Part shown: positions 1 to 7,235 of the stretch, piece by piece | How the letters are laid out: the number at the start of each line of letters is the position of its first letter | Numbering within the stretch: position 1 is the first letter of the stretch | Assembly (NCBI RefSeq): GCF_016894385.1 | Contig: NZ_CP069811.1 | Span: 1,030,501 to 1,094,500 of the forward strand | DNA length: 64,000 nt | Source of the DNA: Cupriavidus oxalaticus | GTDB taxonomy: Bacteria; Pseudomonadota; Gammaproteobacteria; Burkholderiales; Burkholderiaceae | Direction: 5' to 3' | Made by a program: the position numbers and the translations under genes | The notes under the pieces: model-generated | The model's input: the letters and a program-made list of their open reading frames with translations, nothing else | Told to the model about the DNA's origin: nothing | Databases searched by the model: none

Positions 1-258
1 TTCTGAGCGGGCTTGCAATTCCTCATGGATCCGCAGCAGCACGGCGGCACGCTCGGCTGCGGGCGTGGCGGCCCAGCCTTCGAAGGCGGCGCGCGCCGCG
101 CGCACGGCCAGGTCGGCATCCCCGGCATTGCCGAGGAGGACTTCGCCAATCGGTTCCTCTGTAGCAGGATTGCGGACCTGCGCGCGGGCCCGGGTGCCGG
201 GCGTCATCCAGCGCCCGCCAATATAGAACTGGTCGTGGTTCAAGATGCTTGTCTCCAT
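1..258 (-). CDS. Aldehyde dehydrogenase, N-terminal part (runs off window)
   Basis: This is the first 86 codons of an NAD(P)-dependent aldehyde dehydrogenase, which would oxidise an aldehyde to the acid in the cytoplasm. The visible part begins METSILNHDQFYIGG and continues through RNPATEEPIG and [17 protein letters not shown], typical of the ALDH N-terminal domain. The catalytic Cys and Glu lie outside the window. The ATG at 258 has an AGGA-like site about 9 bases upstream and starts 28 bases after the dioxygenase gene on the same strand, so the two are probably co-transcribed. It resembles the N-terminus of the complete aldehyde dehydrogenase at 4741-6177, so the locus holds two paralogues. 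Confidence 0.85.
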   Translation of the reverse strand, partial: METSILNHDQFYIGGRWMTPGTRARAQVRNPATEEPIGEVLLGNAGDADLAVRAARAAFEGWAATPAAERAAVLLRIHEELQARSE

Positions 259-286
259 GGTTTTTGTCCTGGCTTGGCGGTGCAGT

Positions 287-1156
287 TCAGAATGGCGCGT
301 CGCCGCCAATGGTCATGCGGAACAGCTTGCGATGATGGGGAAAGTAATCCGCGACGGCGTAGTGCTGGGTGGAGCGGTTATCCCAGACCACGATGGAGTC
401 CTTCTCCCAACGGAAGCGCACCTGCAGCTCCGGCAAGCGGGGCAGCTGGTAGAGGTAGCCCAGGATTGCCTCGCTCTCTTCGCGCGACAGCCCGACGATG
501 TGGGAGGTGAATGTCTCGTTGACATAGACGATCTTCTTTCCTGTTTCGGGATGGGTCCGGATGACCGGGTGCACCACGGGCGGGTACTTCGCCTGGGCCG
601 CATGGTATTGCTCGCGACCCTTGCTCTGCAGGTATTCGGTAAAGCCGCTCTTTTCCCAGGTATGGACGGCCTGCTTGTCGGCGAGATAGGCCTGCATGGA
701 CGGCGACAACCTGTCATAGGCCGCGGTCATGCTCGCCCACATCGTGTCGCCGCCAACTTCGGGCAGCGCCCGCACATAGTTGCAGGAGCCCAGCGGGGGT
801 TCCTTCTGCCAGGTGATGTCGGAATGCCAGACGTTGATGCTGGGTGGGCGCTGCGCGTCGTTCTCCAGAACCTCGACGAAGGGATGGCTGTCGTGCTTGT
901 CGAAGAACGACTTGGCCGATGCCTGGACTTCCCCGAAGATCTGGCCGAACACTACATACTGGTCGAGCGTCAGATTCTGGCCGCGGAACACCAGTACCTC
1001 ATGCTCAAGCAGGGCTAGCCGGATCTGCTCGCGCGCTTGCGCATCGAGCTGGCAGCTCAGGTCAATGCCCTCGACCTCCGCCCCCAGAAATGGGGTGACG
1101 GGCTTGATGCGCAGCGTTGCCTGCGCCGCGCTTTTTGCTTGCAGCGGATTCGACAT
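287..1156 (-). CDS. TauD/AtsK-family 2-oxoglutarate-dependent dioxygenase
   Basis: A non-haem iron dioxygenase of 289 residues. The family uses O2 and 2-oxoglutarate to hydroxylate the carbon next to a sulfonate (TauD) or sulfate ester (AtsK), so that an aldehyde and sulfite or sulfate are released. The iron facial triad is visible as the H111-x-D113 motif (WHSDITW) and H265 (STQHY). R280 lies 15 residues after H265, where TauD places its 2-oxoglutarate-binding arginine. The gene sits between a TetR gene and an aldehyde dehydrogenase and downstream of a sulfonate-type ABC importer, which fits release of an aldehyde from an imported organosulfur compound. TfdA-like ether cleavage is an alternative; the exact substrate cannot be read from the sequence. 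Confidence 0.85.
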   Translation of the reverse strand: MSNPLQAKSAAQATLRIKPVTPFLGAEVEGIDLSCQLDAQAREQIRLALLEHEVLVFRGQNLTLDQYVVFGQIFGEVQASAKSFFDKHDSHPFVEVLENDAQRPPSINVWHSDITWQKEPPLGSCNYVRALPEVGGDTMWASMTAAYDRLSPSMQAYLADKQAVHTWEKSGFTEYLQSKGREQYHAAQAKYPPVVHPVIRTHPETGKKIVYVNETFTSHIVGLSREESEAILGYLYQLPRLPELQVRFRWEKDSIVVWDNRSTQHYAVADYFPHHRKLFRMTIGGDAPF

Positions 1157-1183
1157 CTCAGACTCCCTTCATTCAATAAACGA

Positions 1184-1199
1184 AATAGGAATTTCTATT
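1184..1199. promoter_or_regulatory. Near-perfect palindrome, candidate TetR operator
   Basis: AATAGGAA followed directly by TTTCTATT forms a 16-base palindrome with one mismatched pair, in the 63-base gap between the TetR gene and the dioxygenase gene. The flanks (CGAAATA...TATTC) match those of a second palindrome before the ABC operon at 4657-4673. The shared outer motif suggests one regulator, perhaps the adjacent TetR protein, acts at both. This is inference from symmetry and position. Confidence 0.4.
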
Positions 1200-1219
1200 C
1201 TGGTTAAACGACAAAAAAA

Positions 1220-1891
1220 TCAGTGGGTCGGCAAACCAAGCGTGCGGCGAAACTGTCGCTTGACCTGTGCAGCGAAGTGCTTGTCATGCAAATGCAGAGG
1301 GCCAGGATCATTCAGGATGATGTTCACCAGCATTCCGACGATTGTCTGCATCGCAACGCGGGCCTCGAAATCCCAGTCGACGCCTTTGGCAGCGGGCATA
1401 TGGGCAATCAGCAACGGCAGCATCACGTTCATTGCGTGTACGTTTGACTCGCGCACCGGACTCCACGTTGTCTCCCTGGCCGGCAAATGAAGCAGCGAAG
1501 CATGGAAGAGGCCGCGGTTCTCCTGGAAATTCCGGACATACAATTCCATCATGCGATCGGCAATGGCCGTGGCTGGTCCGTCATGCCAGACCGCTTCCGT
1601 GGTCACGGCATGCTGCATGGTTTCCCGTATCTCCTCGAGCACAGCTTCCTGGACCACCGCGAAGAAGGCTTCCTTGTTTTCGAAGCGGCGGTAGAAAGCG
1701 CCGACGGACGTACCGGCCTGCGCAGTCAACTCGGTGATGGACAGATCGTCGAGATTGCCCTTCTCCTCGATCAGCGCCCGGCCGGCGGCCAGCATCTTCT
1801 GCAGGCTTTGCTCGCTGCGCGCTTGCCGGGCGGGGCGGATACTCGCTCGTGCTTCGCGTGCGGGAAGGGTGGCCGGTACGTTCTTGGTCAT
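1220..1891 (-). CDS. TetR/AcrR-family transcriptional regulator
   Basis: A 223-residue one-component repressor. The N-terminal helix-turn-helix lies at about residues 28-75 (LQKMLAAGRALIEEKG, ITELTAQAGTSVGAFYRRF, NKEAFFAVV), followed by an all-helical ligand-binding domain that is not conserved enough to name the ligand. It lies on the same strand between the ABC permease (70 bases upstream) and the dioxygenase (63 bases downstream), so it probably controls this locus. Candidate operators are the palindromes at 1184-1199 and 4657-4673. Confidence 0.85.
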   Translation of the reverse strand: MTKNVPATLPAREARASIRPARQARSEQSLQKMLAAGRALIEEKGNLDDLSITELTAQAGTSVGAFYRRFENKEAFFAVVQEAVLEEIRETMQHAVTTEAVWHDGPATAIADRMMELYVRNFQENRGLFHASLLHLPARETTWSPVRESNVHAMNVMLPLLIAHMPAAKGVDWDFEARVAMQTIVGMLVNIILNDPGPLHLHDKHFAAQVKRQFRRTLGLPTH

Positions 1892-1961
1892 GGTTGCCGC
1901 ATAGTTTGGATCGATTTTCGTTAGTATGCCAAATTCCTACCCATTGCCTTTACGCTATCCA

Positions 1962-2729
1962 TCAACGCCACCGCAGCAGGTGTGATTCGATCCAGGATGT
2001 GGCGCTCATCAAGCCAACGCCGATCAGCGAAAGCAGGATCAGCACACCGAACACACCACTGGTGTTGAAATTCGCGGCCAGCAGGGAAAGCTGTTGCCCT
2101 AGTCCATGCTCCGATGCAATCACTTCGGCGCCGACGACGCCGAGCAGTGAATAGATCAGGGCCAGTCTCAGACCGGAAAACAGCACCGGCACCGCGCTGG
2201 GCAGCGTGAAGGTACGGAATAGCTGCGTGCCGCTGGTGCCAAGGGTACGTGCAAGTGTCAGGTGATCCTGGCTCACACCCCGCCCGCCGGCAATCGTGCT
2301 CGACAGGACAATGAAATAGCTGAGACTGAAGCCCACAGCGACTTTGGATCCCAGGCCGAGGCCGAACCAGATCAGGAACAGCGGCGCCAGCGCGATCCTG
2401 GGCATGGCGTTGATTGCCGATAGGATCGGGTCGAGTACCGCTTCCAGCCTCGGACGCGAGACGAAGAGCATGCCGGTTAGAATGCCCGCGCTGCTGCCAA
2501 GCAGGAAGGCCAGTGCCATGCCGAGCAGCGTCCAGCCCAGATCGGCCAGCAATTGGCGGCTGACGAACAGACCGTCCCAAAGATATGCAACCATCAAGTG
2601 CGGCGTTCCAATCAGGACAGGATCGATCCAGTTGCGAGTGGCGGCCAATTCCCAGAGACCAAACAGCCCGGCGACCACGGCGATCCTGGAAAGCGTGATG
2701 CCCCAGCGGTGTTGTTTCGATTCACTCAT
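1962..2729 (-). CDS. ABC transporter permease, TauC/SsuC type
   Basis: A 255-residue inner-membrane permease with about six hydrophobic segments. It shows the binding-protein-dependent transport signature around residues 145-190, including SLSYFIVLSSTIAGGRGV and RTLGTSGTQLFRTFTLPSAVP (the EAA-loop region). The protein would form a homodimeric channel with the ATPase encoded just upstream. Its ATG overlaps the last 8 bases of the ATPase gene, which indicates translational coupling. The family imports sulfonates, nitrate, bicarbonate or riboflavin/thiamine precursors. The neighbouring TauD-like enzyme favours a sulfonate or sulfate ester. Confidence 0.88.
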   Translation of the reverse strand: MSESKQHRWGITLSRIAVVAGLFGLWELAATRNWIDPVLIGTPHLMVAYLWDGLFVSRQLLADLGWTLLGMALAFLLGSSAGILTGMLFVSRPRLEAVLDPILSAINAMPRIALAPLFLIWFGLGLGSKVAVGFSLSYFIVLSSTIAGGRGVSQDHLTLARTLGTSGTQLFRTFTLPSAVPVLFSGLRLALIYSLLGVVGAEVIASEHGLGQQLSLLAANFNTSGVFGVLILLSLIGVGLMSATSWIESHLLRWR

Positions 2730-3600
2730 GTTTCAGGCCCTCCTCGAGCTTTTCCCAGACCTGGGAATAGAGTTGGTGGTAGGCGGGATCCTTCTGCAAG
2801 GCGCGCACTGACCGCGGTCTTGCCAGGTCGATGGGGACGTCGGCAATGATGCGTCCGGGCCGGGCACTCATGACGACTACGCGGTCTGACATGGATACCG
2901 CTTCGCTCAGGTCATGGGTGATGAAGAGAATGGTTCGCTGTTCCTTTTCCCAGAGTGAAAGCAGCAGGTCTTCCAGTTGCAGCTTGGTCTGGGCATCCAG
3001 CGCGCCAAAGGGCTCGTCCATCAGCAGAATCGATGAATCCATGGCGAAAGTACGTGCCAGCGCCACCCGTTGACGCATGCCGTGCGAGAGTGCGGACGGG
3101 AAACTGTTGGCGAAGGCGCCAAGTCCGACCTTATCCAGATAATACGCGGCGCGGTCGCGGCGTTCGGCTTTGGCCATCCCGCGTACTTCGCAGCCCAGTT
3201 CGGCATTGCCGAGCGCCGTCCGCCATGGGCACAGGGCATCTCTGGCAAGCATGTACGCCAGGGCGCGATGTCCCGTGACAGGCGCTTGCCCATGCACCAG
3301 CACCGTTCCATCGAGATGGATGGTCGGGACCAGGCCCGCCACGTAGTTCAGTAGCGTAGTCTTTCCGCAGCCGCTGGGGCCCACAATGGAAACGAACTCG
3401 CCCGTCCGGATGTGAAGGTTGATGTCCGCGAGCGCTTGCACGTCGGGCCGGAAGCGGACCGTGACGCCGTCAAAGCGGATAGCCAAGCCGTCCGGGCTCA
3501 GCGGCGCGGCGTCGCGATTTGCACGGCGCTGCGGCATGGCGGAAGAGGATGGGGCAGGCGGAGTGGAAACCGAGGCGGTATTCAGGGCGGATCGCTGCAT
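2722..3600 (-). CDS. ABC transporter ATP-binding protein, TauB/SsuB type
   Basis: The ATPase subunit of the importer, 292 residues from the chosen start. Walker A is GPSGCGKTT (about residues 74-82), the signature is LSHGMRQR (second G replaced by H), Walker B is LLMDEP and the H-loop is ITHDLSEA. The start at 3600 is preferred because GTGAGG lies just upstream and it falls 7 bases after the binding-protein stop codon. An in-frame ATG at 3645 has no ribosome binding site and would overlap the upstream gene. The order binding protein, ATPase, permease is that of a classic three-gene import operon. Confidence 0.88.
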   Translation of the reverse strand: MQRSALNTASVSTPPAPSSSAMPQRRANRDAAPLSPDGLAIRFDGVTVRFRPDVQALADINLHIRTGEFVSIVGPSGCGKTTLLNYVAGLVPTIHLDGTVLVHGQAPVTGHRALAYMLARDALCPWRTALGNAELGCEVRGMAKAERRDRAAYYLDKVGLGAFANSFPSALSHGMRQRVALARTFAMDSSILLMDEPFGALDAQTKLQLEDLLLSLWEKEQRTILFITHDLSEAVSMSDRVVVMSARPGRIIADVPIDLARPRSVRALQKDPAYHQLYSQVWEKLEEGLKHE

Positions 3601-3607
3601 GGATGCC

Positions 3608-4618
3608 TCACTGCGGAGCATGGCTGGAAACGAAACGCGCGACATCGACGTGCCGTGTGATCAGCTTGTCGGCCTCGGCCTGCCGTATCGCGGCCTGGAC
3701 TGCGCTGCGCTTCAGGTTCAAGCTGTAAACAGCCAGCGAGTCCTTGAGCCAGCTGCGTCGGATCGCATCCGCGTCAGGTACCTTGAGGGGGGTAATGGGT
3801 TCATAGATGCGGACCAGTTCCTCGAAGTTTTCAGGCTTCTTCGCCCATGCCTCGGCATCGGCGAAAGCCGCGAGCAGCGCCGTGACAAGCCTGGGGTTGG
3901 CTTCGATCCACTCACGTCGCGCGACGAACGGCGTGGAAGCGCCGTCCTGCGCCAGCACATCGGCAGGTCCTTCGCCCGCTGCCGGATCGACTACCTTGAC
4001 GCAGTTGCGGCTGATGGCGCAGAGCGTCTTCACTGGCTGGAACATCATCAGGGCGTCGACCTGTTTGCCTGTCACCAGTGCGGCATAGGCGGTGCCCGGG
4101 CCACCCACGGGCACCATGGTCACGTCGGCAGCCGACATGCCGGCACTGCGCAGTAGCTGGACCAGTTGCAGCTCGCTGCCGGCACCGCGCGCAGTGACGC
4201 CAATCTTCATGCCTTTCAGATCGTGCATGACGGCGGGGTAGCCCTTGGCGAGGTTCGGCAGCTTGACGTCGCTGCGGGCCACCAGCGTAAAGATGGGCCG
4301 GGCCACGGAGCCACTCAGCAATTGCACATCGGCACCGCCGGCCGCGCTGGCAATGGCTGCGTTGATTTCCGGCATGGCCACGTCGATGGTCTTGCCCACC
4401 AGCGTCTGCATGCCGAGCGGGCCCGAATTCAGAACCTTGAGCTCACATTCGATACCGTGCTTGCCGCAGAAGCCCTTGGCGGAAGCCACCACCGCTTGCA
4501 GAGGCCCGGTTGAACCCGCATAGGTCTGGATGCGCACCGTTTGCGGAGCGGTCTGCGCACCCGCGCCGAGCGCGAGCAAACAGACCATCGCCGCGCCCAT
4601 CTTGAGGCGTACTCCCAT
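3608..4618 (-). CDS. ABC transporter substrate-binding protein, sulfonate/nitrate type
   Basis: A 336-residue periplasmic binding protein of the NMT1/SsuA-like family. Residues 1-22 form a signal peptide (MGVRLKMGAAMVCLLALGAG ending near AQT). Conserved features include QTYAGSTGPLQAVVASAKGFC near the N-terminus, MGIPEINAAIA-like sequence in the first lobe and the DLKGMKIGVTARGAG hinge region. The start at 4618 has AGGAG six bases upstream; a longer reading to 4705 adds a non-signal extension without a binding site. It is the first gene of the import operon and follows a strong palindrome at 4657-4673. Confidence 0.87.
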   Translation of the reverse strand: MGVRLKMGAAMVCLLALGAGAQTAPQTVRIQTYAGSTGPLQAVVASAKGFCGKHGIECELKVLNSGPLGMQTLVGKTIDVAMPEINAAIASAAGGADVQLLSGSVARPIFTLVARSDVKLPNLAKGYPAVMHDLKGMKIGVTARGAGSELQLVQLLRSAGMSAADVTMVPVGGPGTAYAALVTGKQVDALMMFQPVKTLCAISRNCVKVVDPAAGEGPADVLAQDGASTPFVARREWIEANPRLVTALLAAFADAEAWAKKPENFEELVRIYEPITPLKVPDADAIRRSWLKDSLAVYSLNLKRSAVQAAIRQAEADKLITRHVDVARFVSSHAPQ

Positions 4619-4656
4619 CGTTGTCTCCTGTCTTCGGTCGGTTTCTTGTAAATCGA

Positions 4657-4673
4657 AATACGGATTCCGTATT
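4657..4673. promoter_or_regulatory. Perfect palindrome before the ABC operon, candidate operator
   Basis: AATACGGA-T-TCCGTATT has 8-base perfect arms and lies about 40 bases before the binding-protein start codon. Its outer motif CGAAATA...TATTC recurs around the palindrome at 1184-1199. The position within a promoter region suggests a repressor site, most simply for the TetR protein encoded in the same cluster. Confidence 0.45.
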
Positions 4674-4740
4674 CCCAATATCGTTGACCGACAGGCAAGA
4701 GTCAAGGCGATGCCGCATGGGGAAATACCCTAGCCGGGTT

Positions 4741-6177
4741 TCAGGGGGCCGCAGGCTTCCTCAACTGCAAAGCCTTGTATTCCAGAAACTCTTCCAGGCC
4801 GTACCGGCCGCCTTCGCGGCCGTTGCCGGACTGCTTATAGCCACCGAATGGCGCGGCCATATTGAAAGGGCCACCGTTGATGTCTACCTGGCCCGTGCGG
4901 ATGCGTCGAGCGAGGCGGAGTGCGCGCGCGTCATCCCCAGACCAGACCCCTCCACCCAGTCCGTAGAGGCTGTCGTTGGCGATACGCACCGCGTCATCCT
5001 CGTTGTCGTAGCAGAGGATCGAAAGCACCGGACCAAAAATTTCCTCTTGCGCCACGGTTGCCTTTGGATCCACATTGCCCAGCACGGTCGGCCTGACGTA
5101 GAAACCCTTGTCGAGGCCCGCCGGTGCGTCCGCCCCCCCGGAAATCAGTTCTGCGCCTTCCTCGACGCCGCGTCGGATATAGGCCCGCACGCGCTCGCGT
5201 TGCGTGGCGGAGATCAGCGGCCCGAGCCGCGTGGATGGCTCCATCGGGTCGCCCGGCGTGTAGCCGGCCACAACCTGCTTCACGATCGCCCTGATTTCGT
5301 CGTAGCGGTCGCGCGGAACCAGCATGCGGGTGTGAGCGGAGCAGGTCTGGCCCGAGTTAAGGAAGCACGCGCTGATCGTTCCCTTGACTGCCGACGGCAG
5401 GTCCGCATCGTCCAGAATGATTGAGGCCGACTTGCCCCCCAATTCCAGCGCCACGCGCTTGACCGTACGCGCCGCGAGCTCGGACACGCGCTTGCCGGCG
5501 CCGGTGGAGCCGGTGAACGACACCATGTCCACCTCCGGGTGACTGGCCAGCACTTCGCCCACCACTGGTCCATAGCCCGTCACCAGGTTGAACACGCCAG
5601 CAGGCAAGCCGGCGTCCTCGATCACTTCGGCAAGCACGAAGGCATTCAGCGGTGCCACTTCCGATGGCTTCAGCACGACGGTGCAGCCGGCGGCTAGCGC
5701 GGCGCATACCTTCAGCGTGATCTGGTGCAGCGGATAGTTCCACGGGGTGATCGCCGCGACCACGCCGACCGGTTCGCGTATCACCAGCGAGTTGCCGACT
5801 TCGTCCTCGAAATGGAGACTTTCCAGCAGCTTGGCAGCCTGCAACCAGTTATGGATCGGGCCGCCCACCTGGATCGCCCGGGCGAGCTTGATCGGCATGC
5901 CGACCTCGCCCGCGATCAGTTGCGCCAGTTCCTCGCTGCGTTCTTTGAGCCCTTCGGCGACTCTGACGAGCAACGCCGCGCGCTGCGCCGCAGGCGTCGC
6001 CGCCCAGCCGTCGAACGCCGCACGAGCCGCCAGGATGGCGTCCTCCGCATCGCGCTGCGTCCCTTCGGGAATGCGGCCCATCACGGTTTCGTTCGCGGCA
6101 TGGATCACGTCGATCCGGCCAGTGCCGTGGGGAGCCACCCACTTGCCATGGATGAAAAGGTTGTCTCGCTGTTGCAT
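4741..6177 (-). CDS. NAD(P)-dependent aldehyde dehydrogenase
   Basis: A complete 478-residue aldehyde dehydrogenase. The cofactor-binding motif TPWNYP is at 144-149, the general base E245 lies in LELGGKS and the catalytic C279 in NSGQTCS; the C-terminal [14 protein letters not shown] motif is intact. Such enzymes oxidise aliphatic or aromatic aldehydes in the cytoplasm. It lies upstream of the ABC operon on the same strand, with a gap of 122 bases that holds the 4657-4673 palindrome, and downstream of a TetR gene. In this locus it could oxidise the aldehyde made by the TauD-like dioxygenase or by the alcohol dehydrogenase at 9182. Confidence 0.92.
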   Translation of the reverse strand: MQQRDNLFIHGKWVAPHGTGRIDVIHAANETVMGRIPEGTQRDAEDAILAARAAFDGWAATPAAQRAALLVRVAEGLKERSEELAQLIAGEVGMPIKLARAIQVGGPIHNWLQAAKLLESLHFEDEVGNSLVIREPVGVVAAITPWNYPLHQITLKVCAALAAGCTVVLKPSEVAPLNAFVLAEVIEDAGLPAGVFNLVTGYGPVVGEVLASHPEVDMVSFTGSTGAGKRVSELAARTVKRVALELGGKSASIILDDADLPSAVKGTISACFLNSGQTCSAHTRMLVPRDRYDEIRAIVKQVVAGYTPGDPMEPSTRLGPLISATQRERVRAYIRRGVEEGAELISGGADAPAGLDKGFYVRPTVLGNVDPKATVAQEEIFGPVLSILCYDNEDDAVRIANDSLYGLGGGVWSGDDARALRLARRIRTGQVDINGGPFNMAAPFGGYKQSGNGREGGRYGLEEFLEYKALQLRKPAAP

Positions 6178-6270
6178 GGTCTATTGCTTCCGTTGTGAGA
6201 ATTCCGGGCACGCGCTTCCGCGGCGTTGCCGCGTTGGCGCGACGCCGGGGGTGTTCCGCGTGAAAGATGC

Positions 6271-7035
6271 TTAGGAGTTGCCGTTCTCGCGCAGGCGGGC
6301 GAGCACGCGCTCCGACACGGGTGCTTGCACGGCGCCGACGACCATGTCGATCAGGTTCTCGACGGCACGGGTCATGTCGAAGCCGCGGTTCTGGCGCCCG
6401 CGTCTGGCCTTGATGCGCTCGAAATCTGCAAGGCTGAAGATGATGAAGGCCAGGCCGGACAGGTATCGCTGCCTGACCAGGCTGGCCGGCAAGCCGGACA
6501 GCGCCGTCTCCAGTAACGCCTGGGCGCGGCGGAAGCCGCGATTGGTCTCGTCACTGGTGAACGCGACGATGTCTACATCGGGGTGCATCTGCGCGGCCGC
6601 GAGGAAGCGATTGTAGTAATTCCCCTTGCCGGGCTCGTTCAGCCCCGTGGCCATCGGCCTGACCAGCGCCTCGACGGCTGTGCGCACGCTCGGCTGCGGG
6701 TCTCGCTGCAAGGCCTCATTCAGGAACACATTGCGCAGTTCGTCGAATTCCTGCATGCGCCGCTGCAGGATGGCGCGGATCAGCGCTTCCTTTGAGCCGA
6801 AGTGGTAGTGCAGCGCGGAGGTGTTCTTCTGCTCGGCCTCGCGGGAAATCTCGCGCATCGACACCGCGTCGATGCCCTTTTCCGCATAGAGGCGCTCTGC
6901 CGTGAAGAGCAGCAAATCCGAGCTGTTCGCCGAGGCCGACGCCTCGGCCGCTTCCGCCGGCCCGGACTTTTGGCGCACACGGGCAGTTGCTTGTTTCATC
7001 GGTTCAACCTTGGCAAATGAAGTCATCGCTGGCAT
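6271..7035 (-). CDS. TetR-family transcriptional regulator
   Basis: A 254-residue regulator with the helix-turn-helix at about residues 42-90 (AERLYAEKGIDAVSMREIS, KNTSALHYHFGSKEALIRAI). The C-terminal half resembles the TetR_C_33-like domain of fatty-acid and xenobiotic regulators, judged only loosely. An in-frame ATG at 6999 (MKQATAR) is a plausible alternative start. The gene is divergent from the alkylsulfatase gene, and the 200-base gap holds overlapping palindromes at 7117-7147, the natural operator for autoregulation and for control of the sulfatase operon. Confidence 0.87.
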   Translation of the reverse strand: MPAMTSFAKVEPMKQATARVRQKSGPAEAAEASASANSSDLLLFTAERLYAEKGIDAVSMREISREAEQKNTSALHYHFGSKEALIRAILQRRMQEFDELRNVFLNEALQRDPQPSVRTAVEALVRPMATGLNEPGKGNYYNRFLAAAQMHPDVDIVAFTSDETNRGFRRAQALLETALSGLPASLVRQRYLSGLAFIIFSLADFERIKARRGRQNRGFDMTRAVENLIDMVVGAVQAPVSERVLARLRENGNS

Positions 7036-7116
7036 GGGGGAACAGCACGGGGAAATCCGACGCCGGCCCCGGTTGCCGGGCAGGGAGAGCTTAGACAGAT
7101 GCCAAAATTAAATCAA

Positions 7117-7147
7117 GTGCTTTACTTTGATTAAAGCACGTGCTTTA
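7117..7147. promoter_or_regulatory. Overlapping palindromes between TetR and alkylsulfatase genes
   Basis: TAAAGCAC-GTGCTTTA at 7132-7147 is a perfect 16-base palindrome. Its left half also pairs with GTGCTTTA at 7117-7124 across a 7-base spacer. The site therefore holds three 8-base half-sites, and GTGCTTTACTT occurs twice as a direct repeat. The element lies in the divergent promoter gap, so it probably binds dimers of the adjacent TetR protein and controls both directions. Confidence 0.6.
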
Positions 7148-7235
7148 CTTCGGTCATCGCACGCCGTCGGCACTTGCCGCATGCGAAGGCCAGCCTGGCT
7201 CGGCGGCGCGCATTCACGACACAAAGCGGAGACCT

